A stretch of 64,000 nucleotides of DNA, from contig NZ_AKKK01000011.1 in the NCBI RefSeq assembly GCF_000281065.1, forward strand, positions 62,001 through 126,000, in the 5' to 3' direction. The position numbers and the translations under genes were made by a program. Shown piece by piece: positions 7,592 through 15,491 of the stretch. The stretch's first letter is position 1, and each line of letters opens with the position of its first letter. Below the pieces are notes generated by a model that was not told where the DNA came from, ran no database searches, and was given only the letters and a program-made list of their open reading frames with translations. Source of the DNA: Arthrobacter sp. M2012083. Its GTDB lineage: Bacteria; Actinomycetota; Actinomycetes; Actinomycetales; Micrococcaceae.

Positions 7592-9196
7592 TTAGGGTGC
7601 CGGGAGGATCAGCGTGGACAACGGCACGATCACACCATCCGGCCGCTGGACCAGGTCCGGTGCGATCAGGATGTATCCGGGCGGAAGCACCACCATCGGG
7701 AGCGACGTCGGAAGGACGGCCACCGGGGCAGGCGCAGGGGCCACGGGAGGTGCAGGAGCCGGCGTAACGGGCGCTGGTGCCACTGCAACTGGTGCAGGTT
7801 CCACAATTGCCGGCGCCGGAGCCGGAGCAACTGGCGCCGGTTCAACGACTGCCGGCGCCGGAGCGGGAACAACCGGAGCCTGCACGAGCGGAGCTGGCTC
7901 GACAACCACGGGCTCGACCGGAGCCGGTTCAACAGCTGCCGGCGGCGGGGCAATGGCCGACTGAAGGGTCGGTGCCACCGGGGCCGTCGTCAGCGTCGGC
8001 GGGACGGTACTGGTTTCCGGGGTACTTGTCGACGGCGATGGCGTGGCGGTGCCAGTCGGCGTCGGCGTCGGAGTCACAGTGGTGGTCGGCGTGGGTGTCG
8101 GCGTAGCAGTGGTTGTCGGCGTTGGCGTCGGCGTGGCCGTCACGGAAGGTGAGGGCGTCGGCGTCGTGCTTGGAACCGGCGTCGAGGTGGCTGGCGGGGT
8201 GATGTAAGTTCCCCCAGGGTTGCTCGGCGTAGTGGTGACGGGAGGAGTGGTGCCGGACGGGGCCGGCGGTGGAACAGGAAGCGGTTCGTCGTGTTCGTGC
8301 TCTCCACCAATGACAGCCCGGTTGGTTCCATCCGATACAGGGACGGCCCATTGGGGGGTTCCCGAAGCGCCGTTTCCAACACCGGGCTGGTAGTTCACCA
8401 TGGCGATGGTCTGCAGCGGATCAGTCTGCCGAATGGACAGCAGTGTCCAGTTCGCGGGGTCGGTATGGAGACCGTTGACGATCGTCTCGAAGTGAAGGTG
8501 GCATCCTGTGGACCAGCCCGTGGTCCCAACCTCTGCGATGACCTCTCCCACCCGCACCGATTGGCCCTGCGTGACGCCGATTGCCTGGAGATGGTTGTAC
8601 GTGGTGACCAAGCCGTTGCCATGCTCGATTTCAACCCGGTTGCCACCGCCCCACACATGCCATCCCACAGCCCGCACCACGCCGGCGTCTGCGGCGTAGA
8701 CCCGCGTACCGCAGGCGGCTGCGTAGTCCTGGCCCCAGTGGAACTCTCCTGCCAGGCCCGTCAAGGGACTGTAGCGGTAGCCGTAGGACGAGCTCTTATT
8801 AAGGACCTCAAGCGGTGAATAAAGACTGCCGGCAGGCGGCCGGGACAGGCCTGCTGAGGCAACGGTAAGGCCTGTGGAACCGTCCTTGCTGACGGTTCTT
8901 ACGAGGGCTCGGTCGAAGTAGACCATAGGCGTGCCGGGGATCTGCTCGGGGGGCTCCGGCATAGAGTCGATGACCAAGGTCTCGGCATCCGGCGGCACCA
9001 AGGTGCCTAGCGCCGTTGGTTCCACCACCCCCTGCGCCAGCGCTCCGCCAACGGAGCTGCTGGAGACGGAATTCAAGGGTTGGAAGCCAAACGCAAAGAA
9101 AGCCAGGACGGCGAGGCTTCCCGCGATGAGTACGCGATGAAAGCCGACGGCGCGGATCAAATCTACTGCCCGGTCTGATTCATGATGCTTGCCCAC
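7592..9196 (-). CDS. Secreted or membrane-anchored M23-family peptidase with long Pro/Ala/Thr-rich tail
   Basis: A 534-residue protein starting at GTG 9196, chosen because GGGGAG lies 6 nt upstream; the extra 33 codons upstream look non-coding. A single hydrophobic segment follows (about residues 19-38, VLIAGSLAVLAFFAFG). The M23/LytM endopeptidase domain carries the zinc motif HWGQDYAAACGT (His, Asp) and the catalytic CHLHFET, around residues 165-265; the first His of HLHFE is also present, so the enzyme looks active against peptidoglycan cross-links. The C-terminal ~220 residues are low-complexity: TPTPTPTTT repeats, then PAPVAPAPAP-type repeats that may span the wall, ending in a short hydrophobic PMVVLPPGYILIAPDLV segment. 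No LPXTG sorting motif is visible. Confidence 0.87.
   Translation of the reverse strand: MGKHHESDRAVDLIRAVGFHRVLIAGSLAVLAFFAFGFQPLNSVSSSSVGGALAQGVVEPTALGTLVPPDAETLVIDSMPEPPEQIPGTPMVYFDRALVRTVSKDGSTGLTVASAGLSRPPAGSLYSPLEVLNKSSSYGYRYSPLTGLAGEFHWGQDYAAACGTRVYAADAGVVRAVGWHVWGGGNRVEIEHGNGLVTTYNHLQAIGVTQGQSVRVGEVIAEVGTTGWSTGCHLHFETIVNGLHTDPANWTLLSIRQTDPLQTIAMVNYQPGVGNGASGTPQWAVPVSDGTNRAVIGGEHEHDEPLPVPPPAPSGTTPPVTTTPSNPGGTYITPPATSTPVPSTTPTPSPSVTATPTPTPTTTATPTPTPTTTVTPTPTPTGTATPSPSTSTPETSTVPPTLTTAPVAPTLQSAIAPPPAAVEPAPVEPVVVEPAPLVQAPVVPAPAPAVVEPAPVAPAPAPAIVEPAPVAVAPAPVTPAPAPPVAPAPAPVAVLPTSLPMVVLPPGYILIAPDLVQRPDGVIVPLSTLILPAP
7720..8165. repeat. Low-complexity coding repeats (Pro-Ala and Thr-Pro tracts)
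   Basis: Within the M23 peptidase gene two kinds of short in-frame repeats lie back to back: about 7720-7945 encodes (V/A)EPAPVAPAPAP-like units, and about 8040-8165 encodes TPTPTPTTT units from near-identical GGCGTCGGCGT-type 6-mers. Such tracts vary in length by slippage and act as flexible spacers through the cell wall. Confidence 0.7.
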
Positions 9197-9351
9197 AAAA
9201 CACTCCCCAAAGCCAGCGGCACCAAACCCCAGCCTGGCGTGCAAGCACCATTGTTGCGGGAATCTTGGGAGAAATAAAGGCTTCCCGGGTGCCATCTACC
9301 GAAAGGTTGGCTCAGTTTTGCCTCAAGAATCTTGAGCTTTGTTTTCGGGGG

Positions 9352-9747
9352 CTAGGAGCCCAGGTTTTCCTTCAGCAGGGCACGGTGTTCGACGGCGGCA
9401 TTGGCGTGGAGTGCACGGCCCGCCTCAGTCAGTTCCAGGAAAAGGGAACGGCGGTCGTCTGCGCAGGTTTCGCGGGACACCAGGCCGGCCTTTTCCAGCC
9501 GGTCCACCACCTTTGAGACAGCACTCTGGGTCATGGGGGTCCGCTCCCCCAAAGCCTTCATCCGGCACGCAGACTCTTCGCTTTCGGCAACGAGGTCCAG
9601 GATTTCAAACTCGTTGAGGCCAATGTCGAACTTCGCTTCGAGGGCGCGGTCAATTGCTCCTGCGGTACGGAAGTAGGAGTTCTGGATGCTGCGCCACTGT
9701 TCCACCAATTGGCGGTCGTGCAGTTGACGGTCACGCGTCGTTGCCAT
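9352..9747 (-). CDS. MarR-family transcriptional regulator
   Basis: A 131-residue winged-helix regulator. The recognition region MTQSAVSKVVDRLEKAGLVS and wing RETCADDRRSLFLELTEAG are typical of MarR. It is divergent from a DHA2-type exporter whose leader holds inverted repeats of ATGAC/GTCAT, so it most likely represses that exporter and itself in response to a small lipophilic or phenolic ligand. One cysteine lies in the wing (RETCADD) and another near residue 61 (ESACRM); redox sensing cannot be excluded but is not indicated by a known pattern. Confidence 0.88.
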   Translation of the reverse strand: MATTRDRQLHDRQLVEQWRSIQNSYFRTAGAIDRALEAKFDIGLNEFEILDLVAESEESACRMKALGERTPMTQSAVSKVVDRLEKAGLVSRETCADDRRSLFLELTEAGRALHANAAVEHRALLKENLGS

Positions 9748-9818
9748 GTCCCGATTCTAGTTCATGACGGCGTTAGAATCCACGTCATAATATTCTGCAT
9801 CATATTCCTTGTCATTGA

Positions 9819-9830
9819 ATGACGTGTCAT
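9819..9830. promoter_or_regulatory. Inverted repeat in the MarR/MFS divergent region
   Basis: ATGACGTGTCAT has 5-bp arms (ATGAC/GTCAT) with a 2-bp centre and lies 15 bases before the transporter start. Related half-sites (ACGTCAT at 9783-9789, ATGACGG at 9764-9770) flank the likely promoters. Candidate MarR operator, by position. Confidence 0.45.
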
Positions 9831-9844
9831 GTAGATTCACATCC

Positions 9845-11287
9845 ATGACATCACCCACCACCCTCAAAACCTCAACTGAGCCGCCTTTGGTTTCAGCCGT
9901 TCACTGGACGCGTGCCCAGTGGCTGCTGCTCATGGTTGTGTGCACCGTCCTGGCTTTGGACGGGTTGGACGTCTCCATGGTCGGCGTTGCCTTGCCGTCC
10001 ATCGGACAGGAACTCAATCTGGGTACCGACTCCCTGCAGTGGATCGTTTCCGCCTACGTCCTGGGCTACGGAAGCCTCCTGCTCCTCGGTGGCCGTCTCG
10101 CCGATCTGTTGGGCCGGCGTCGAATCTTCCTCATTGCGCTGACCGTATTCGCCGCGGCGTCCCTCCTTGGCGGGCTGGTGGACGATCCCGCCATCCTGAT
10201 CGCCACGCGCTTCATCAAGGGACTTGCCGCTGCCTTCACCGCACCCACAGGGTTCTCCATCATCACCACCAACTTCGCCGAAGGCCGCGAGCGCAACAAG
10301 GCGCTGTCCATCTTCACCACTTTCGGCGCCAGCGGCTTCTCGCTGGGCCTGGTGGTGGGCGGCCTGATGACCAGCCTCAGCTGGCGTTGGACGTTCCTGG
10401 TCTCGGTGCCCATCGCCGTCGTGGTTGTCCTCCTGGGCATGAAGTTCATCCCGAAGGACAAGCCGTCTGCGGAGAACAGCGGGCACGATATCTGGGGTGC
10501 CGTGACCCTGGCGCTGGGCATGCTCGGCCTTGTGTACACCTTGGTTTCAGCACCGGAGCAGGGCTGGGGATCTGTGGCAACAATCGCCGGATTCGCAGTT
10601 TCCATCGCCGTGCTGGCAGCCTTTGCCGTGATCGAGAACAAGGTCAAGCATCCGCTGATCCGCTTCAGCATCCTCAAGGAGGGCTGGGTGGCCAGGGCCA
10701 ATCTCAGCGCGGTGGGATTGTTCGGCTCCTACCTCAGCTTCCAGTTCATCGTCACCATGTACCTGCAGTCCGTGCTGGGTTGGACGCCGCTGGGAATGGC
10801 GCTGGCCCTGCTGCCGGCAGGTCTGTTGGTGGCTACGAGTGCGCCGTTTGCGGACCGTCTCATTGAAAAGTTCGGGGCCACGCAACTGATTCTCACCGGG
10901 CTCACGGCCCTTGGCCTGGGCTACGTCCTGTTCCTCCGGGTGGGCACCACACCGAACTACGTGCTGGACATCCTGCCGTCCGTGGTCCTCCTGGGCATCG
11001 GGTTCGCGCTGGCTTTCCCGTCCATCAACGTCCAGGCGACTGCCGGGATCAAGGACTCGGAGCAGGGGCTGGCCGCCGGTTTGATCCAGACAAGCACCCA
11101 AGTGGGCGCCGCCCTGGTTTTGGCGGTCACCACAGCGCTGGTCAGCGGCCACGGTCAAGCTGCCGGGACCGTAAGCGCCCAAGCCATGCTGGAACAGTAC
11201 CGTCCGGGCCTCATCCTGAGTGCCGCCGTCGCCATCGCCGCCTTGCTGGTTGCGGCAGCACCGTCGCGGCGCCGCGTCCGTTCCTAA
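9845..11287 (+). CDS. MFS transporter, DHA2-type drug:H+ antiporter
   Basis: A 480-residue polytopic protein starting at ATG 9845; the TTG 36 bases upstream is in frame but would place the start ahead of the candidate operator. The first segments carry LDGLDVSMVGVALPSIGQEL (motif D1-like) and GGRLADLLGRRR (motif A), and the length and spacing fit the 14-helix DHA2 group (EmrB/QacA-like). It probably exports toxic hydrophobic compounds with the proton gradient. The divergent MarR gene supports ligand-inducible expression. The actual drug profile cannot be read from sequence. Confidence 0.88.
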   Translation: MTSPTTLKTSTEPPLVSAVHWTRAQWLLLMVVCTVLALDGLDVSMVGVALPSIGQELNLGTDSLQWIVSAYVLGYGSLLLLGGRLADLLGRRRIFLIALTVFAAASLLGGLVDDPAILIATRFIKGLAAAFTAPTGFSIITTNFAEGRERNKALSIFTTFGASGFSLGLVVGGLMTSLSWRWTFLVSVPIAVVVVLLGMKFIPKDKPSAENSGHDIWGAVTLALGMLGLVYTLVSAPEQGWGSVATIAGFAVSIAVLAAFAVIENKVKHPLIRFSILKEGWVARANLSAVGLFGSYLSFQFIVTMYLQSVLGWTPLGMALALLPAGLLVATSAPFADRLIEKFGATQLILTGLTALGLGYVLFLRVGTTPNYVLDILPSVVLLGIGFALAFPSINVQATAGIKDSEQGLAAGLIQTSTQVGAALVLAVTTALVSGHGQAAGTVSAQAMLEQYRPGLILSAAVAIAALLVAAAPSRRRVRS

Positions 11288-11330
11288 CCCCGCGTTTTTC
11301 CCCTGTACACAGGCGCAATTGCGAGGTCTC

Positions 11331-12251
11331 ATGGGATCTATGAGGAACTACCTCACGGAGTACAGGCATGAACTGCAGCGCACCTTCACGGGAACGTCGG
11401 GCACGCCTCCGGAGTGGGTGCCGCGCCTCGCAGAAGGAAACGACGCCGGATACCACCTGCCGGGGTCGGCGGTCTGGGCGGTGCACGGCCATGTAGCCAC
11501 CATCGTGGCCGGGATCCGGGTCCTGCTGATGCAGGCCCTGCATCCCGGCGCGCTGGCCGGAGTTTACGAGCACTCAGGCTTCCAAAAGGACCCTCTTGGA
11601 CGGTTGGCGAACACGGTCCGATGGATTTTCACGGTGACCTACGGATCCACGGAGGCCGCCGCGTCGGCAACTGCCGTGGTCCGCAAGATCCACGAGCGCG
11701 TCCGGGGAACCTACGTGGACGGAAGCGGTGTCCTGCGGGAGTACGCCGCCAATGATCCCGAACTCCTCCGTTGGGTCCACGTCACCTACGCGGACTCCTT
11801 CCTTACCGCCAATCGCATCTGGGGCCGACCCATTCCGGGTGGGCCGGACGCCTACGTTCGCGAGTGGGCAGCTGCCGGGCGGCTTATGGGAGTTGAGGAT
11901 CCACCGCTCACGGAGGCCCAGGTCCGGGAAGAACTGGAAGCCTGGTACGCCTCGGGGGTACTTCGGGCTGATGAACGGCTTGCCGAAACAGTGTCCTTCA
12001 TCCGGCATCCCCCACTGAGCCCGCTCCTCAAGCCCGGCTACACCATCCTGTTCGCGGCCGCCGTCGCCAGCCTTGAACCCAAGTACCGCGAGATGCTCGG
12101 TATTCGCCGAGCCGCGATTGGTCCGGTTCCCCTACCTGTCATCACCGCTGCCCGGGCTGTGCTGGGGATGGTCCGGTTTGCGCTGGGTTCGCACGGGCCA
12201 AGCGAACAAGCCGCGCGAAGGCGGCTGCGAAGGCTGGGTTACGCGGCCTGA
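11331..12251 (+). CDS. DUF2236 / MpaB-type oxygenase family protein
   Basis: A 306-residue protein of the MpaB/latex-clearing DUF2236 group. Recognisable pieces are LLMQALHPGALAGVYEHSGF (about 63-82), RTVRWIF-like NTVRWIFTVTYGS (about 93-105), VHVTYADSFLTANRIWG (about 145-161) and LKPGYTILFAAAVASL near the C-terminus. Conserved histidines in ALHP and WVHVTYADSF are those proposed to bind heme in Lcp-like members; whether this member is an enzyme is unproved. Start ATG 11331 is chosen because GAGG lies five bases upstream; an alternative ATG is three codons on. It follows the exporter gene by 43 bp without an obvious terminator, so co-transcription is possible. Confidence 0.82.
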   Translation: MGSMRNYLTEYRHELQRTFTGTSGTPPEWVPRLAEGNDAGYHLPGSAVWAVHGHVATIVAGIRVLLMQALHPGALAGVYEHSGFQKDPLGRLANTVRWIFTVTYGSTEAAASATAVVRKIHERVRGTYVDGSGVLREYAANDPELLRWVHVTYADSFLTANRIWGRPIPGGPDAYVREWAAAGRLMGVEDPPLTEAQVREELEAWYASGVLRADERLAETVSFIRHPPLSPLLKPGYTILFAAAVASLEPKYREMLGIRRAAIGPVPLPVITAARAVLGMVRFALGSHGPSEQAARRRLRRLGYAA

Positions 12252-12325
12252 TACCCCCTGCCGCCCGGCTTCTGGATGAACCCATGGCCCTCGGTGTGTC
12301 CGGGTGCAGGAAACGCTTCGGGACG

Positions 12326-12481
12326 TCAGGTCATCCGTTGCCTGAGGGCACGGGCTACCTCATTCGCGGGTGCACGGATCTCAGGCGTAGGCAGCTGAAA
12401 GAGTGCGTCGGTGATGAAATCGTGCCCACGGGAATCCACCCCAATGTCTTCGCGCCCTTGCACTTCCCCGCCTATTCTCAC
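12326..12481 (-). pseudogene. Possible C-terminal remnant of an unidentified protein
   Basis: A 51-codon minus-strand frame from GTG 12481 to TGA 12326 reads like real protein at its end (FITDALFQLPTPEIRAPANE, then VARALRQRM) and uses host-like codons, but has no ribosome-binding site and is closed 13 codons upstream by TAG. I do not recognise the family. It may be the surviving tail of a gene removed when the accessory stretch was inserted. Confidence 0.3.
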
Positions 12482-12570
12482 TGCCGCTGATGGTGTGGAG
12501 CTTATCCGGGACTAGTGGGAATCCTCGGGAGACGGTGGCTGACTAAGCGCGTTTGCTAGCTCGTACAACC

Positions 12571-12627
12571 AAAATGAGATGTCCTCTTGCTTACGCCTTT
12601 TGCGCTATCAAGAGGACATCTCATTTT
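12571..12627. terminator. Long perfect hairpin, terminator-like
   Basis: Two 19-bp arms are exactly complementary (12571-12589, AAAATGAGATGTCCTCTTG, and 12609-12627) around a 19-nt loop, with five Ts on the top strand and four on the bottom strand after the stem. It could terminate transcription from either side, but the arm length and the isolation from any gene also fit a mobile-element end pair or a MITE-like remnant. Confidence 0.6.
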
Positions 12628-12963
12628 TACACTCTCAATTCGCAGCGGAGATTTGGGAGGCTGATTGATGTTTGCCTGGTTCAGATAAGTTGCATCGGGA
12701 GACTCTGATAGCGCGGCTGCTGCTACAACGGCAACGTCAAATGGCGTCAGGGAGAGATGGAGGGTTTGCTTACTCCTATCGGATTTTCGCAGGGCCGGTC
12801 TCTGTTGGTGGTTCGCAGAGTAACCATATTCGGGCAGCCCCTGTCCCCGGTGGCAATAGATGGGCATCGATCCTACTGAAGGGACTGTTCGCCTCAGTCC
12901 CTCCAAGTGGTGCGGTCATCCCCCAATGGCGACCGCTGCGATGTGCGGCCAGCTGGCGCGAGC

Positions 12964-14016
12964 CTAGGGAGCGACGTCCACTACGGAGGTCCTCAGCGAG
13001 GTCCACGTCGTGAGGGTCCCAGCAGGATATCCGGGGTAGTCCTTGAAGAGCACGGTTTGTTCCCCGATAACCAGACCCGAAGCGGGATCGATGACAATGT
13101 TCGCTCCAGTTACCCCGCCTGATGATGCGATACCGATGGCGATGCCGGTGCGGCCGTCGATCATTGCGTGCCTGTCGGTAACCGTAACGCCCTGGATTAG
13201 AGCAGCTGCTTTGTACAGCGCAGCGCGCAAGTCCGCCGGAACGACTCCTGTCTGCAGTCCATCCGCGATTGCCGTGAAAGCCTCACTGTCGGGGGACTTC
13301 CCGGTGCCTTTGGTTCGTTCGTAGATCAAGTCCAGGAGAGCCCGTGGATCCCTAGGGAGACTCGCGGCCTCCTTTAGCGGCGTGCCGACGATGACGGTCG
13401 GCTCTTTCCCGTAGAAGACACCTCCCGGGGAGCGCAGAATCCCGACGAACTCAGGTTGACCATCCGACTCGGCTCCCTGAGCCTTGACGATCTCGTCCGG
13501 CAGAGCTTTGGCTTCCTCGTTCATCGAATCCAGAATCATGCCTGGTTCCCGGTTCCAGACCCATACGTCTGACTTGTCGGCTGGCACATACATCTGACTG
13601 GTCGAGGTCTCTTGCCATCTCACCTGGCTTAGATCGGCAGCCTGCCCGCCCGTTCCAGAGACCGTCTTCGTTGCGATCTTCAAATACTGGCCAGGTCCCA
13701 CCACAGGGTCGGACGTTTGAATGGTTGCAGCAGCGGCGTTGTTCAGCACCTCGGCCGCCTCAGCTGTGGCTCCAGGACCTCCAGGCCTGATGACATCGAC
13801 CAAGACGATTCCGCCGACCAACAGCGCGGCAGCGGCAGATGCGAAAAGGGCCCGGCGCCGGAACCGGATAGGCGAAACGGTGGCTTTCCGCTGAGGTGCT
13901 GAAGCGACGGACGCTTGCACTTTGGCCATGACTTTCTCCCTGCCTCGGGCCAAGGCGGCTGCCGGCGCTGAGCCGACATCGCTACGCATCTCGCGGAGCA
14001 GCTCAAGGTCGTCCAT
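12964..14016 (-). CDS. CU044_5270-type transmembrane partner of an ECF sigma factor
   Basis: A 350-residue protein with a soluble N-terminus (MDDLELLREMRSDVG...), a single transmembrane helix at about residues 50-72 (ALFASAAAALLVGGIVLVDV) and an extracytoplasmic C-terminal domain of about 270 residues. It matches the pattern of the CU044_5270 family found beside ECF sigma factors in actinobacteria and probably acts as their regulatory partner or anti-sigma-like factor. ATG 14016 is preferred over the in-frame start at 14046 because GGAG lies 8 nt upstream and MDDLELL is the usual start of such proteins. Its start overlaps the sigma gene by 14 bp, so the two are coupled. Confidence 0.8.
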   Translation of the reverse strand: MDDLELLREMRSDVGSAPAAALARGREKVMAKVQASVASAPQRKATVSPIRFRRRALFASAAAALLVGGIVLVDVIRPGGPGATAEAAEVLNNAAAATIQTSDPVVGPGQYLKIATKTVSGTGGQAADLSQVRWQETSTSQMYVPADKSDVWVWNREPGMILDSMNEEAKALPDEIVKAQGAESDGQPEFVGILRSPGGVFYGKEPTVIVGTPLKEAASLPRDPRALLDLIYERTKGTGKSPDSEAFTAIADGLQTGVVPADLRAALYKAAALIQGVTVTDRHAMIDGRTGIAIGIASSGGVTGANIVIDPASGLVIGEQTVLFKDYPGYPAGTLTTWTSLRTSVVDVAP

Positions 14017-14578
14017 AGTGATTCTCCGTTTCAGTAAGTCTTTCAAGGTTGAACTGGGCTCGAATTATTTGCCGCGCACGGTTCAAGCGGGAACGAACTG
14101 TCCCCACCGGAACGCCGGTTGCCTGGGCTATACCTTCGTAAGTCAGGTCAGCCCATGCGTAGAGCAACAATGTTTCCCTGTCGATCGCAGCCATATCCCG
14201 GAGGACTTGCGCAATTTGTCCGGTGGCGATCTTGGCATCGACCTCAGCAGCGATTCGGTCAGAGTCATCGGCTATGGCCTCACGTGACGTCGATTTTGCA
14301 GCTGTTCTGAGGACTTTGGCTTCTGCCCGATGATGCTCTCGAAGCAAGTTGGTAGCTATTCCAAATAGCCATGGCCGAGCATCGTCCCGGCTAGTGTCGT
14401 AGCTGTCCAGATGCTCCCAAGCGACCAGGAACGTTTCCGCAGTGACATCTTCCGCGGCGAAGTCGCCAGCTCTTCTGGCCGCATATCTATAAATGGCCGT
14501 GGCATGCCGATCGTATAGTTCCCCGAAAACCGCGGGGCTGTCCCGGGACCGCCTGATGATCTCGCTGTCTGTGCTCAC
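14003..14578 (-). CDS. ECF-type RNA polymerase sigma factor
   Basis: A 191-residue sigma-70 family factor with region 2 (FGELYDRHATAIYRYAARRA, then AEDVTAETFLVAWEHL and RPWLFGIATNLLREHHR) and region 4 (LTYEGIAQATGVPVGTVRSR). No region 3 or region 1.1, as expected for ECF factors. GTG 14578 is preferred: an in-frame ATG at 14686 would add a repetitive MPRMPRMP leader that comes from a 9-bp tandem repeat. The ribosome-binding site is poor, and a near-leaderless transcript is possible. It is followed by the overlapping CU044_5270-type gene, its presumed regulator. Confidence 0.88.
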   Translation of the reverse strand: MSTDSEIIRRSRDSPAVFGELYDRHATAIYRYAARRAGDFAAEDVTAETFLVAWEHLDSYDTSRDDARPWLFGIATNLLREHHRAEAKVLRTAAKSTSREAIADDSDRIAAEVDAKIATGQIAQVLRDMAAIDRETLLLYAWADLTYEGIAQATGVPVGTVRSRLNRARQIIRAQFNLERLTETENHYGRP

Positions 14579-15024
14579 ACTATGTATTGACCGTTGGCTG
14601 CAAAAGAGTTCACGCAGCGGCCCATCTCCCCCTCGACCACAGCGTATCTGCACCTCTGGCACTGGCATCCTTGGCATCCTTGGCATCCGATGAGGCTACC
14701 CGTGGCACGCCCGTAAGCCGGTCGATCACCGTGCTGCCAAAGCCTGTCGCCACGCTCTGCGCCATTGCTGGCTTGGGCCATGTACGTAAGACACGATGAA
14801 ATGCACGGTGATGGGGGGGCGGATTCAAGTGGTCGACGCAACAGCGGGCTACTTTCGGGCTCTGTCGCCCTGTGGTTGAAGTCTACGAGGGTACGAAGGA
14901 GAGCTATAGAACGGCCCCTGGAGAGGCTGCGCAAAGAGGTTATCCCTTATTAGAAAGATCCCCTGTAAATTCGGTACCGGGACGTCCAAAGACCACGTCC
15001 TGCCGCATTGAAGGGGGCTTTGTC
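14579..15024. other. Intergenic region with 9-bp tandem repeat
   Basis: About 446 bases between the divergent sigma factor and the orphan gene. The only structure I see is a 9-bp tandem repeat at 14663-14689. The rest shows no recognised gene; promoters for both flanking genes must lie here. It is somewhat richer in A and T than the flanking core genes. Confidence 0.5.
14663..14689. repeat. Three tandem copies of TGGCATCC(T/G)
   Basis: TGGCATCCT occurs at 14663-14671 and 14672-14680, and TGGCATCCG at 14681-14689. It lies 85-111 bases upstream of the sigma factor start and could bind a regulator in tandem, or be a simple slippage repeat. Confidence 0.6.
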
Positions 15025-15441
15025 GTGGGCGTTGATGGTTTCAAGGGAAAACCAATTGTGGAGATAACTGAGCACTGGCGATCACCCTTAGGTGCCAACG
15101 CCGCCATCGAAGCCATTGCGAGATCATCCGCTAAGTCACGCGCGAAGGTTGAAATCGACGGCGGAGCGGTACGTATCCGTGCTGGCTCTAATTGGGTTTA
15201 TAGGATCCTCGGAAACCTCCTTTCAGGCGAAAATGTCCTTCCAGTTGCCCTGGAGGTTACGGCGACAGCAATCGATGACGGGTGCAAGCTTCAGGCACGC
15301 GCTTTTGACACTTTCGGGTGGCGTTTGACGGACCGAACTTTTTTCGGCGCAGAACAGTCTTTTAGGAATCGCCTTGAAGATTTACTGAAGAGTGCTGCCA
15401 CTGCAGCCCACGTTGTGAACCGGAGAATGGGCGCAGACTGA
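15025..15441 (+). CDS. Hypothetical protein, orphan gene in the accessory stretch
   Basis: A 138-residue protein from GTG 15025, preceded by AAGGGGG at a 7-nt spacing; the frame is open further upstream (to 14872) but that part looks non-coding. No signal peptide or transmembrane helix. The sequence alternates short strands (VEIDGGAVRIRAGSNWVYRI, PVALEVTATAID) and ends in a helical, charged tail (FRNRLEDLLKSAATAAHVV), suggesting a small alpha/beta fold. I do not recognise the family. It stands alone between the sigma factor and the IS30 transposase. Confidence 0.55.
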   Translation: MGVDGFKGKPIVEITEHWRSPLGANAAIEAIARSSAKSRAKVEIDGGAVRIRAGSNWVYRILGNLLSGENVLPVALEVTATAIDDGCKLQARAFDTFGWRLTDRTFFGAEQSFRNRLEDLLKSAATAAHVVNRRMGAD

Positions 15442-15470
15442 CGGAACGCGAGAGAGGCGTCGGCAGCTGG

Positions 15471-15491
15471 AGGCTCCTGGTCTGGGAGCCT
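15471..15491. terminator. Small hairpin at the transposase stop codon
   Basis: AGGCTCC (15471-15477) and GGAGCCT (15485-15491) form a 7-bp stem over a 7-nt loop, overlapping the stop codon of the converging transposase. It may end transcription or be part of the left end of the insertion element; there is no T-run. Confidence 0.35.

Larger units (their letters stand above)
12252..12963. other. Gene-poor spacer, left edge of an accessory stretch
   Basis: No convincing intact gene in these 712 bases. It holds a possible gene remnant on the minus strand (12326-12481) and a 19-bp perfect hairpin (12571-12627). Open frames of 60-116 codons exist on both strands but have no recognisable domains, lack ribosome-binding sites, and carry codon patterns unlike the neighbours. 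The region separates core-like genes on the left from the sigma factor/IS30 stretch on the right. Confidence 0.6.

Noticed and set aside
8040-8165. Regular short repeats that could suggest a CRISPR array
   Set aside because: Units are 6-12 bp, in frame and encode Thr-Pro repeats; there are no unique spacers and no cas genes. No CRISPR array seen anywhere in the window.
12556-12906. A 116-codon minus-strand frame
   Set aside because: It spans the long hairpin, has no ribosome-binding site or domain, and its codon use is unlike the neighbouring genes.
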